A DNA stretch of 64,000 bases, taken from assembly GCA_964576515.1 (NCBI GenBank), contig CAZNUW010000006.1:124001-188000 (forward strand). The letters run 5' to 3'. The notes below the pieces were generated by a model. That model saw nothing but the letters and a program-made list of their open reading frames with translations, searched no databases and had not been told where the DNA came from. Origin of the DNA: SHVO01 sp964576515 (lineage in GTDB: Bacteria > Pseudomonadota > Alphaproteobacteria > Rhodospirillales > Rhodospirillaceae). Of this stretch, positions 7,662 to 15,748 are shown piece after piece; the first letter of the stretch is position 1, and every line of letters begins with the position of its first letter. Both the position numbers and the translations under genes were made by a program.

Positions 7662-8328
7662 ACTGTTTCACGTGAAACACTCCGTCCAGACCCCTGAGCA
7701 GTTCCAATCAGCGTTCAATGTTTCACGTGAAACGTTGGACCGGTTGCGCGCCTACGCGGATCTTCTCGTCAAATGGAATGCGCGGATCAATCTGGTTAGT
7801 CCCGATTCCATCCCCATGTTATGGCAGCGTCATATCGCTGATTCTGCACAACTTTTCCGTCTTATTCCCCATAATACCCCCAATTTGCTGGATGTGGGTT
7901 CGGGGGCTGGGTTTCCAGGCCTGGTTTTGGCGATCCTGGGCATTCCGGACGTCCATCTGGTGGAATCCGACCAGCGCAAGATCGCCTTCATGCGGGAGGC
8001 GGCGCGGGTTTCGGGGGTGCAGGTCACATTTCATCCCGCCCGGATCGAATCTATCCCCGCTTTTCAGGTCCAGGTGGTCACCGCGCGCGCGCTGGCGACC
8101 TTGGACCGCCTTTTGGACTGGACCGAGCGCTTCCGCGGACCCGGCACCCAATGCCTGTTTCTCAAGGGCCAAAGTGTTGAGGCCGAATTGACGGAAGCCC
8201 ACAAGCAATGGACAATGGAGGTTGATCGGCACGCGAGCGTGACCGATCCCACAGGAACCATTCTATCCCTCCGTGAGGTCCGCCGTGTCCGAGACGAATT
8301 CGTCCGAGACGAGCCCGTCCGTCCCTGA
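7618..8328 (+). CDS. rsmG: 16S rRNA (guanine(527)-N7)-methyltransferase RsmG (GidB)
   Basis: A Rossmann-fold SAM-dependent methyltransferase acting on G527 of 16S rRNA; loss of it gives low-level streptomycin resistance in many bacteria. The SAM motif LDVGSGAGFPGLVLAILG and the preceding VKWNARINLVSPDSI are clear. The start is uncertain: ATG 7618 overlaps the mnmG end by 44 bases, and ATG 7636 is preceded directly by AAAAGG. Family similarity begins near NVSRETLDRL. Both parS sites lie in its first 120 bases and encode FHVKH- and FNVSRET-type residues. It overlaps the start of parA by about 44 bases, typical of the gidAB-parAB cluster. Confidence 0.94.
   Translation: MCGAKRMRISPPPAELFHVKHSVQTPEQFQSAFNVSRETLDRLRAYADLLVKWNARINLVSPDSIPMLWQRHIADSAQLFRLIPHNTPNLLDVGSGAGFPGLVLAILGIPDVHLVESDQRKIAFMREAARVSGVQVTFHPARIESIPAFQVQVVTARALATLDRLLDWTERFRGPGTQCLFLKGQSVEAELTEAHKQWTMEVDRHASVTDPTGTILSLREVRRVRDEFVRDEPVRP
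7664..7679 (+). promoter_or_regulatory. parS: parS centromere site 1
   Basis: TGTTTCACGTGAAACA is a perfect 16-base palindrome and an exact match to the bacterial parS consensus bound by ParB. It begins three bases after the mnmG stop codon, 620 bases upstream of parA, whose product and ParB would act on it to segregate the chromosome. Confidence 0.95.
7719..7734 (+). promoter_or_regulatory. parS: parS centromere site 2
   Basis: TGTTTCACGTGAAACG matches the parS consensus at 15 of 16 positions. It is centred 55 bases from site 1 and lies inside the rsmG coding sequence. Two closely spaced sites beside parAB fit a ParB loading zone. Confidence 0.92.
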
Positions 8329-9118
8329 AAATAAGCCGCGCCGCCCGCGGGTTATCGCTATTTCGAATCAGAAAGGCGGCGTCGGCAAGACCACCACCGC
8401 CGTCAACCTCGCCACGGCCATGGCCGCGGTGGACAAGCGCGTGCTGGTGATCGATCTGGACCCGCAGGGCAACGCGTCCACCAGCTTCGGCATCGATCAC
8501 AATCACCGGACGACCAACGCCTATCACCTCCTGACCGGCGGCGCGGAACTCGCGGCCGCCGTCGTGGAAACCTCGATCCCCAACCTGAGCATCGTGCCGT
8601 CCGGCGTCGATCTGGCGGGTGCGGAACTGGAATTGGTGGACATCGAAAACCGCCACGCGCGCCTGCGCGACGCGTTGGCCGGCGGCAATCAGGACTGGGA
8701 TTTCGTGCTGATCGACTGCCCACCGTCTTTGGGCCTTCTGACCTTGAACGCCCTTGTGGCCGCGCACGCCGTCATGGTGCCGCTCCAGGCAGAATTCCTT
8801 GCATTAGAAGGGGTTAGCCAGCTTGTGCGGACCATCGAGCGCATCAAGAAGAGCTTCAACCCGACCTTAGAAATCCAGGGCATCGTGCTCACCATGGTCG
8901 ACCGGCGGAACTCGCTGTCGGTGATGGTGGAGAACGATGTGCGCGAGTTCTTCGGCCAGAAGGTCTACACCACGACCATCCCCCGGAACGTGCGCATCTC
9001 GGAAGCGCCGTCCCACGGCAAGCCGGTCCTTCTTTATGACCTGAAGTCGACGGGTTCGCGGGCCTACCTCGATCTTGCCGGCGAAGTCCTGAAACGCGAA
9101 CAGAGCGCCGCCGCATGA
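8285..9118 (+). CDS. parA: Chromosome-partitioning ATPase ParA (Soj)
   Basis: A 277-residue Walker-type cytoskeletal ATPase that forms DNA-bound gradients moving ParB-parS complexes. It has the deviant Walker A motif KGGVGKTT at residues 30-37, Walker A' VIDLDPQGN and Walker B FVLIDCPPSLGLL. Start choice: a GTG at 8273 is in frame, but GTG 8285 has GAGGT seven bases upstream, and the following low-complexity SETNSSETSPS leader is typical of the family. It overlaps rsmG upstream and shares ATGA with parB downstream, so expression of the three is coupled. Confidence 0.96.
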   Translation: MSETNSSETSPSVPENKPRRPRVIAISNQKGGVGKTTTAVNLATAMAAVDKRVLVIDLDPQGNASTSFGIDHNHRTTNAYHLLTGGAELAAAVVETSIPNLSIVPSGVDLAGAELELVDIENRHARLRDALAGGNQDWDFVLIDCPPSLGLLTLNALVAAHAVMVPLQAEFLALEGVSQLVRTIERIKKSFNPTLEIQGIVLTMVDRRNSLSVMVENDVREFFGQKVYTTTIPRNVRISEAPSHGKPVLLYDLKSTGSRAYLDLAGEVLKREQSAAA

Positions 9119-10035
9119 ACGCCGATAGCCCGAAGCGGCTCGGCCGCGGACTGAACGCCCTGTTCGGCGATCAGGGATCGACAACGACCGAACCCACACC
9201 CGCCGCGCCGCCGCAGGCGCCGGCCGTCGTCGCTGCCGCCGCGAACGCGCCGGTGACGCGTCTCGCCGTCGATCTGTTGGCGCCCTCGCCCTATCAGCCG
9301 CGCCGTCACTTCGACGAAACCGCGCTGGAAGAACTTTCCGCGTCGGTGCGCGAGAAGGGCGTGTTGATGCCGCTCTTGGTGCGCCCCGACCGCGCCCGCG
9401 CCGGCCATTTCGAGATCATCGCCGGCGAACGCCGCTGGCGCGCCGCGCAGCGCGCCCAGGTGCATGAAGTGCCGGTGCATGTCTCGGAACTCTCGGACGC
9501 CGAGACGCTGGAAGTCGCGCTCATTGAAAACCTGCAGCGCCAGGATCTCTCGCCGGTGGAAGAAGCACGCGGGTATCAGCGTCTGCTCGACGAATTCGGC
9601 CACACGCAGGAGCGCGTCGGCGAGATCGTCGGCAAGTCGCGCGCCCACGTCGCCAATACACTCAGACTCTTGAACCTGCCCTTCGCCATTCTGCAAATGC
9701 TCGAAGAAGGAAAGATCACCGCCGGTCAGGTGCGCCCGCTGGTGGGCGTGTCCCGCGCCGAGGAAATCGCGCGCGAGATCATCAAACGCGGCATGAGCGC
9801 GCGCCAGGCCGAACGCTATGCCAAGAGTTTCGGACGCAAGCGCCGCGCCAGTTTGCCGAAAGACACCGACACCGCCGCGCTCGAGCAAAGCCTCGCGAAG
9901 GCGACGGGCTACAAGGTCAACATCGCCTTCGACGGCAAGGGCGGAACGATCAGCATCGCCTACGCCAGCCTCGAACAGCTCGACGACATCGTGCAGCGTC
10001 TATCGCACGGCCCGCGCCGCGAGGATGACGACTAG
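9115..10035 (+). CDS. parB: Chromosome-partitioning protein ParB (Spo0J)
   Basis: A 306-residue parS-binding CTP switch protein. The N-terminus carries the ParA-contact stretch RLGRGLNALFG. The ParB/Srx CTPase domain follows, with LAPSPYQPRRHFDE and GERRWRAAQRA, then the helix-turn-helix region (LIENLQRQDLSPVEEARGYQRLL and IVGKSRAHVANTLRLLNLP), and a C-terminal dimerisation domain ending SHGPRREDDD. Its start overlaps the parA stop by four bases. The two parS sites are 1.4 kb upstream in the same cluster. Confidence 0.96.
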   Translation: MNADSPKRLGRGLNALFGDQGSTTTEPTPAAPPQAPAVVAAAANAPVTRLAVDLLAPSPYQPRRHFDETALEELSASVREKGVLMPLLVRPDRARAGHFEIIAGERRWRAAQRAQVHEVPVHVSELSDAETLEVALIENLQRQDLSPVEEARGYQRLLDEFGHTQERVGEIVGKSRAHVANTLRLLNLPFAILQMLEEGKITAGQVRPLVGVSRAEEIAREIIKRGMSARQAERYAKSFGRKRRASLPKDTDTAALEQSLAKATGYKVNIAFDGKGGTISIAYASLEQLDDIVQRLSHGPRREDDD

Positions 10036-10046
10036 ATCCACGCGTC

Positions 10047-10646
10047 ATGCTGCCGCACGTTCCGTTCTATTTCCTGCGCCACGGCGAGACCGAGTGGAAT
10101 CGCCGCCGCCTCATGCAAGGTCATACCGACATCGCGCTCAGCGACGTCGGTGTGCGTCAGGCGCAAGACGTCGCGCCCGCGGTCGCGCGCCTTCCGGTCA
10201 AAACGATCTGCACCAGCACATTGATGCGCGCGCGAAAGACGGCCGAGATCGTGAACGTCAACGCCGCGCCGATCGTCACCATCGACGCGCTGAAGGAATG
10301 CGGTTTCGGCGTCCATGAAGGTCAAGACTCGGGCGGCGCGTGGCGTGAAGGCTGGCTCGCGGGGGCCGCCATCGAAGGCGGCGAGCGGCGCGTCGATTAT
10401 ATCGCGCGCGTTCATCGCGCGCTCGCCGAAGCGCTCTCACACCCCGCGCCTGTTCTCGTCGTCGCGCACGGCGGCACATTCTGGGCGATGGAAGCGTTGC
10501 TCGGTGAAACCGTGCACGTGCAGAACTGCACGCTGTATGAACTTATTCCACCCGTGAATGGCGCCGCGCGCTGGCGCGCGACGCAACTCGCGTGTCCCGC
10601 CAAACCGGCGCTTGCGATCGGACAAGGCGCTCCGTTGAATCTCTAA
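10047..10646 (+). CDS. Histidine phosphatase family protein
   Basis: A 199-residue phosphoglycerate-mutase-like phosphatase. The catalytic RHGE motif is in FYFLRHGETEWNRR (about residues 8-21). The second conserved arginine is in TLMRARKTAEI, the acid in LKECGFGVHEGQ and the second histidine in VVAHGGTFWAM. The reaction goes through a phosphohistidine; the substrate cannot be told from sequence. It starts 11 bases after parB and is convergent with holA, overlapping it by four bases at the stops. Confidence 0.9.
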   Translation: MLPHVPFYFLRHGETEWNRRRLMQGHTDIALSDVGVRQAQDVAPAVARLPVKTICTSTLMRARKTAEIVNVNAAPIVTIDALKECGFGVHEGQDSGGAWREGWLAGAAIEGGERRVDYIARVHRALAEALSHPAPVLVVAHGGTFWAMEALLGETVHVQNCTLYELIPPVNGAARWRATQLACPAKPALAIGQGAPLNL

Positions 10647-11671
10647 CGCCGCCGCGCCGATTGGCCGACGCGCGCGAGCATCATGAAGGCGCGCTCGATC
10701 ACCGCTTCGGCGGGCATGTCGGTGGACTTCGCCTGCATCTCGGCCTCGGTCACGATCTCGAGGCCGCGCGCGAGAAGCGCTTCGCTCCAGCGGTTGGCCT
10801 GACCGGCGAAGCGCGTCTTGAACTTGAAGAAGATGGGCGGGCGCAACATGGCGGCGGCCGCGTCGGCGCTCTTTCCCTCCGCCATACGGCCGCGGGTTTC
10901 ATGAAGACGGGTGAGATGGCGTGAAACCATGCTGAGGATGGTGATGGGCGACGTCCCCTCGTTCACCAGGCGGCCATAGACGCGCTGCATGGTCGCCTGG
11001 TCGCCGTCGCCGAGCGCATACACAAGATCGTCGACGCCGAATCCGGCCGTATCGCCGACGCAGGCCAGCACGTCGTCTTCCGTCACCGTGCCGGCGCCGC
11101 CTTTATAGACGATCAGTTTCTCAAGCTCGCGGCGCGACAGTTCGCGGTCGCCGCCCAGGTGATCGACCAGCCACGACAAGGCGTCGGGGGCGATCTGCAA
11201 ACCGGCGGCGCGCAGCATCTCGCGCGCGACGGTTTGGATGGCTTCGGCGCTATCGCTGTAGCACGGCAAGGCCGCGATGCGGTCGCCGCCCTCGAAGGCC
11301 GCGCGCAGTTTCGAGCGCGGGCTCAAGTCCCCGGCGCTGACCACCACAAGCGCGTCGCCGACGGCGTCCTTGTCGAAGGATTCAAAAAGATCGGCCAGCG
11401 TATCGCCCGCGTCGCGCACGCGCACCACGCGCCGTCCGCCGCCGAACGACATGGCTGCGGCTTCATCGCGCAGGCGCGCGGGGTCGTCGCGCAAGGCGTC
11501 GCCCTGAATTTCAACCACGCGGAAGGGGTCGTCGACGGATCCGGCGACGGCCTTGGTCAATCCGTTGAGGCGTTCGCGCACAAGGCCGATGTCCGGCCCA
11601 TAGATCAGCACCGCCCGCACCGCCGGATCGGGCTTGGCGACGAAGGCGTCCGCGCGTCCGGTGATTTTCAT
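10643..11671 (-). CDS. holA: DNA polymerase III subunit delta HolA
   Basis: A 342-residue clamp-loader delta subunit that opens the beta sliding clamp. Family features are the N-terminal VLIYGPDIGLVRERLNGL and the central VVSAGDLSPRSKLRAAFEG. The middle contains YKGGAGTVTEDDVLACVGDTAGFGVDDL-type residues, and the C-terminal domain ends near FMMLARVGQSARRR. The start MKITGRADAFVAKPD at 11671 is chosen; the frame is open further upstream but that would overrun lptE. lptE ends five bases before it, and leuS-lptE-holA is the standard order. Confidence 0.93.
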   Translation of the reverse strand: MKITGRADAFVAKPDPAVRAVLIYGPDIGLVRERLNGLTKAVAGSVDDPFRVVEIQGDALRDDPARLRDEAAAMSFGGGRRVVRVRDAGDTLADLFESFDKDAVGDALVVVSAGDLSPRSKLRAAFEGGDRIAALPCYSDSAEAIQTVAREMLRAAGLQIAPDALSWLVDHLGGDRELSRRELEKLIVYKGGAGTVTEDDVLACVGDTAGFGVDDLVYALGDGDQATMQRVYGRLVNEGTSPITILSMVSRHLTRLHETRGRMAEGKSADAAAAMLRPPIFFKFKTRFAGQANRWSEALLARGLEIVTEAEMQAKSTDMPAEAVIERAFMMLARVGQSARRR

Positions 11672-11675
11672 GAAA

Positions 11676-12218
11676 CTACGGCGCGGCCTGCGCGACAGGC
11701 CGCTCGGTGCGCTGGTGGAAATACACCGCCAGGCGCGTTTTGATCTCCTCGCCCACACGGCGGATCGCGCGCGTCTCGGCGTCGGCCTGGGAGGCCACGG
11801 TCGCGTATTGTTCGTCGAGGATATTGTAGCTGATGATGGCCTGCACCCGGTCGCTCAAGAGACGGTTCGCGCCCTCATTGAGATTGAAATTGGCGACAAG
11901 GATATAGTTCGCGCGCGAACTGGTGGCGTCGCGGCGCACGCCGATCTCCTCCACCCGCGAGGTCAGGTAAACCTCGAGATCGTAGGGCGGGCTGCTCGCG
12001 ACCCCGCGCGGCTGAAGTTGTTCGCGCAAAACCTGACGCAGCTTCTGGCCCTGGCGGTCGGGCAGCGGGCGGATCATGACCTGGGTCAGGGCTTCGTTGA
12101 CGGCCGGCGCCGCGGTCATGCTGCGCTCGCCGTACAGCGGCGTAAACCCGCAGCCCGACAGCGCGGCCGCAAGGGCCGCAACCGTCATCGTCCGCAGAAG
12201 TTTTGCCTTACGTTTCAC
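11676..12218 (-). CDS. lptE: LPS assembly lipoprotein LptE
   Basis: A 180-residue outer-membrane lipoprotein that plugs LptD during lipopolysaccharide insertion. The GTG start at 12218 has GGAGAA eight bases upstream. It gives a signal peptide beginning VKRKAKLLRTMTVAALAAAL and a lipobox LSGC followed by GFTPLYG, the LptE hallmark. The frame is open into leuS, but the longer version would bury the signal peptide. It sits between leuS and holA, as in most alpha- and gammaproteobacteria. Confidence 0.92.
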   Translation of the reverse strand: MKRKAKLLRTMTVAALAAALSGCGFTPLYGERSMTAAPAVNEALTQVMIRPLPDRQGQKLRQVLREQLQPRGVASSPPYDLEVYLTSRVEEIGVRRDATSSRANYILVANFNLNEGANRLLSDRVQAIISYNILDEQYATVASQADAETRAIRRVGEEIKTRLAVYFHQRTERPVAQAAP

Positions 12219-12234
12219 GCGCGCCGTTCTCCGG

Positions 12235-14823
12235 TTAAGCGACGATGTTGACGATTTTTTCCGGAACCACAATGACTTTTCTGGGCGGCTTGCCGTCCAG
12301 TTGTTTCGCGACTGCCGGCAAAGCCAAAGCTTCGCCCTCGCAGGTCTTGGCGTCGGCGCCCTTGGCCACCGTGATGGTGCCACGCAGCTTTCCGTTTACC
12401 TGCACGGCGATGGTCACGACATTGTCTTCCAGCAGCGCCGGATCGTGCGACGGCCACGCGCCTTGGGCGAGGATGGTGGCATTGCCCAACAGTTCCCACA
12501 TCTCTTCGGCGATGTGCGGCGTCAAGGGATTGATGATCTGCGCGATTACGCCGACTCCGAAACGGAACACGGCGTCGCCGCCCTTCACCGCGCGGTCGAG
12601 GTCCGCGACACCGTTGGTCAGTTCCCGGACGCGCGCGACGGCCGAGTTGAAACGGAATTTCTCGAGGTCGTCGCCGACCGCGGCGATGGCGCGGTGGATC
12701 TGGCGCAAGACGGCCGCGGCCGCCGGGTCGAGATCGGCGGGAACGTCTTGCGCGGGGATCGCGCTGGCCGTCGCGGCCATGCGCCATAAGCGGTTCAGAT
12801 AGCGCCACGCCCCCTCGATGCCCGCGTCCGTCCATTCCAGGTCGCGTTCGGGCGGCGAGTCGGACAGCATGAACAACCGCGCCGCATCGGCGCCATAGGT
12901 CTCAATGATGTGCTGCGGGTCGACGGTGTTCTTCTTCGACTTCGACATCTTCTCCGAGCGGCCGATGGTCACCGGCTGCCCGTTGGCGACGGGTTTGCCG
13001 TCGACCATCGTGACCGCGCCCGGCTCCAGCCACGCCCCGTCCGGCGCGCGGTAGGTTTCGTGGCAGACCATGCCTTGGGTGAACATGCCGGCGAACGGCT
13101 CCGCGAGATCGAGGTAACCGCACGCGCTCATCGCGCGCGTGTAGAAGCGCGAATACAACAAGTGGAGCACGGCGTGTTCGACGCCGCCGATGTATTGATC
13201 CACCGGCAGCCACTTCATCGCCTCGGCTTTGTCGAACGGGCGGTCCGTGACATGGGGCGAGCAGAAGCGCGCGAAGTACCAGGACGATTCGATGAAGGTA
13301 TCGAAGGTGTCGGTTTCACGCACCGCGTCCGCCGCGCAGCTCGGGCATTTCACATGCTTCCACGTCGGATGACGTTCGAGCGGATTGCCGGGTTTGTCGA
13401 AGGTGACGTCCTCCGGCAGCGTGACCGGAAGATCCTTGTCCGGCACGGGCACGGGACCGCATTTCTGGCAGTGGATGATCGGGATCGGACAGCCCCAATA
13501 GCGCTGGCGTGACACACCCCAGTCGCGCAGGCGGTATTGCACCGTGCCTTTGCCCAGCTTCAGGGATTCCAGTTTCTCGATGGCCGCGCGTTTGGCCGCG
13601 TCGACCTTGAGGCCGTTCAGGAAATCCGAATTCACGATCACGCCGTCGTCGGTGAAGGCGATGCTTCCGGCTTCCAGTTTCGCGGTGAAGGCCACCGGGT
13701 CTTCGCCCGCCGGCGCCACGACGCAATGAACGCCGAGGTGATACTTGCGCGCGAATTCCATGTCGCGCTCGTCATGGCCCGGGCAGCCGAAGATCGCGCC
13801 CGTTCCATATTCCATCAGCACGAAGTTCGCGGCGAACACCGGCACCGTGCGGCCCGCGTCGAAGGGGTGACGCGCGCGTAAGCCCGTGTCGAAACCCTTC
13901 TTCTCGGCGGTCTCGATGGCGGCGGTGGACGTTCCCGTCCGCCCGCATTCGGCGACGAATTCGGCCAGCTCGGGGTTGTTCTCGGCCAGCTTCGCGGTCA
14001 AGGGATGCTGTGCGGAAATGGCGCAGAACGACGCGCCGAACAGGGTGTCGGGGCGTGTCGTGAACACTTCCAGCGTCTCGACGCGGTCTTGGCCGTCGGC
14101 GTTCACCAGCGGCCACAGCACGCGCGCGCCCTCCGAGCGGCCGATCCAGTTGTGCTGCATCACGCGCACTTTGTCCGGCCAGCGGTCCAGGGTCTCGATC
14201 GCCTTCAACAGGTCTTCGGCGTAGTGGGTGATCTTCAGGAACCACTGGGACAGCTTGCGCTGTTCCACGTCGGCGCCCGAGCGCCAACCCTTGCCGTCGA
14301 TCACCTGCTCGTTGGCGAGCACGGTGTGTTCGACCGGATCCCAGTTGACCCACGACTCCTTCCTGTAGGCGAGGCCCGCCTTCAGGAAATCCAGGAACAT
14401 CTTCTGTTCGTGTTTGTAGTATTCGGGCTCGCAGCTCGCGATCTCGCGGCTCCAGTCCAGCGAGAGACCCAAGGGGCGGAACTGCTCGCGCATCACCTGG
14501 ATGTTCTGGCGCGTCCACTTGCCCGGATGCACACCGCGCTCCAGGGCGGCGTTTTCCGCCGGCAGACCGAAGGCGTCCCATCCCATCGGGTGCAGGATGT
14601 TGAAGCCCTTCGCTTTCTTATAGCGCGCGACGACGTCGCCGAGGGTGTAGTTGCGCACGTGGCCCATGTGCAGACGTCCCGACGGATAAGGGAACATCTC
14701 CAGCACATAATATTTCGGCTTCGGCGAGTTCTCCTCGACCGTGAAACAATTCTTCTTCGCCCAGGCGTCTTGCCACTTCGCTTCCGTCTTGCGGAAGTTA
14801 TGGCGTTCTTCCGATGATGCCAT
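12235..14823 (-). CDS. leuS: Leucyl-tRNA synthetase
   Basis: An 862-residue class I synthetase charging tRNA-Leu. The HIGH-type motif is HMGH at residues 52-55 within PYPSGRLHMGHVRNY. The editing CP1 insertion lies around residues 220-420 and includes TTRPDTLFGA. The KMSKS signature appears as SEKMSKSKKN near residue 625. A cysteine-rich zinc region (CQKCGP, CPSCAADA) sits in the middle. The C-terminal anticodon-binding domain is present and the length is that of the bacterial enzyme. It heads the leuS-lptE-holA operon. Confidence 0.97.
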   Translation of the reverse strand: MASSEERHNFRKTEAKWQDAWAKKNCFTVEENSPKPKYYVLEMFPYPSGRLHMGHVRNYTLGDVVARYKKAKGFNILHPMGWDAFGLPAENAALERGVHPGKWTRQNIQVMREQFRPLGLSLDWSREIASCEPEYYKHEQKMFLDFLKAGLAYRKESWVNWDPVEHTVLANEQVIDGKGWRSGADVEQRKLSQWFLKITHYAEDLLKAIETLDRWPDKVRVMQHNWIGRSEGARVLWPLVNADGQDRVETLEVFTTRPDTLFGASFCAISAQHPLTAKLAENNPELAEFVAECGRTGTSTAAIETAEKKGFDTGLRARHPFDAGRTVPVFAANFVLMEYGTGAIFGCPGHDERDMEFARKYHLGVHCVVAPAGEDPVAFTAKLEAGSIAFTDDGVIVNSDFLNGLKVDAAKRAAIEKLESLKLGKGTVQYRLRDWGVSRQRYWGCPIPIIHCQKCGPVPVPDKDLPVTLPEDVTFDKPGNPLERHPTWKHVKCPSCAADAVRETDTFDTFIESSWYFARFCSPHVTDRPFDKAEAMKWLPVDQYIGGVEHAVLHLLYSRFYTRAMSACGYLDLAEPFAGMFTQGMVCHETYRAPDGAWLEPGAVTMVDGKPVANGQPVTIGRSEKMSKSKKNTVDPQHIIETYGADAARLFMLSDSPPERDLEWTDAGIEGAWRYLNRLWRMAATASAIPAQDVPADLDPAAAAVLRQIHRAIAAVGDDLEKFRFNSAVARVRELTNGVADLDRAVKGGDAVFRFGVGVIAQIINPLTPHIAEEMWELLGNATILAQGAWPSHDPALLEDNVVTIAVQVNGKLRGTITVAKGADAKTCEGEALALPAVAKQLDGKPPRKVIVVPEKIVNIVA

Positions 14824-14904
14824 TGCAATTCAAGACCACCCGTTCCCGGGTGGCCCTACCCCTTTTTGATTTTCAGAAGGACCGCTTGCGCGGCCGGAGC
14901 CGAG

Positions 14905-15426
14905 TTAGTCTTTTTCCGCGACGGCGCGAAGTCGAAGGTCGCGGGCGCGCGACAGCACCGCGTTTTCAAATTCCGTCACCATCTCGGCATTCACAGGCGC
15001 GTCGCTCCATGCGGCGCCCGAACGGGTCTGGCGGAACACGGACACACGCAAACCGTCCGCGCGCAACGTCGGGCTGAGAATGTAAACGTTCACTTTGAAA
15101 CGCTCGTCCGGCGTTTCGGGCGGCGCATACCATTCGCTGATGATGACGCCGCCAAAAGGATCGGCCGAGGTCAGCGGCATGAACGCCAGCGTATCGAGCG
15201 AGGCGCGCCACAGATAGGCGTTCACGGCGACGGGCGCGGCGACATTTTCCTTCTGACCGCCGAACAGCGACAGGCCCACGCCGCCGTTGCTGAAGATGGT
15301 GTCGCGGTTCTCGGTCGCGGTGCCGGCCACGCCTTCATAGGTCTTTCCGGAGCTGCACGCCGCAAGACCGAGGGCGGCCGCCAAGGCCACCGCGACGCCG
15401 TACATGCCGGAAACTCGAACTTTCAT
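14905..15426 (-). CDS. DUF3576 domain lipoprotein
   Basis: A 173-residue precursor with a short basic N-terminus, a hydrophobic core and the lipobox LAAC (CSSGKTYEG after cleavage), so it is probably exported and lipidated. The body matches DUF3576, an alphaproteobacterial family found next to leuS: NAYLWRASLDTLAFMPL, DPFGGVIISEWY and VFRQTRSG are its typical blocks. The start at 15426 is preceded by AGGAGAG and lies 55 bases below a good promoter. A role in envelope integrity is inferred only from localisation and from its neighbour lptE. Confidence 0.88.
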   Translation of the reverse strand: MKVRVSGMYGVAVALAAALGLAACSSGKTYEGVAGTATENRDTIFSNGGVGLSLFGGQKENVAAPVAVNAYLWRASLDTLAFMPLTSADPFGGVIISEWYAPPETPDERFKVNVYILSPTLRADGLRVSVFRQTRSGAAWSDAPVNAEMVTEFENAVLSRARDLRLRAVAEKD

Positions 15427-15748
15427 ACCACTCTCCTGACGCGGGGAACCCGGTTTTGCCCGTTTTCCCAAAGGGACGCCGTTATAACCAACCCTCGCGG
15501 CCTTGCGAAGGGCCTGCAAAAAAGGCGCAACTGCCCAGCCCTCTTGCGATTTCCGACCCGAAAACCCGCATAACCCCACCTTGACGGTAGCATCCGGGCT
15601 GCGGGCTTCATAAAAACGTAAAATTACTGTCATGAAACCAATGGCAGTCCAGTCATATGGTCCGGCCGTGTCCGGTCACCACCCGCCGGACCACCCGCCG
15701 ACAAACACTGTGCGCCGCGACCAGGCGCCTCGCAAAGGGCTTATATAC
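15427..15748. other. Divergent intergenic region, DUF3576 gene / porin gene
   Basis: 322 bases with no convincing gene. It carries the minus-strand promoter for the DUF3576 gene at 15481-15509. The plus-strand porin frame is open from 15632, but that part lacks a signal sequence and is better read as leader. An AT-rich patch (15608-15635) may hold the porin promoter, but no well-spaced -35/-10 pair was found. Confidence 0.5.
15481..15509 (-). promoter_or_regulatory. Predicted sigma70 promoter of the DUF3576 lipoprotein gene
   Basis: On the minus strand TTCGCA (15509-15504) and TATAAC (15486-15481) are 17 bases apart. The match is four of six at -35 and five of six at -10. The leader would be about 48 bases, ending in AGGAGAG before the ATG at 15426. 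Confidence 0.45.
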
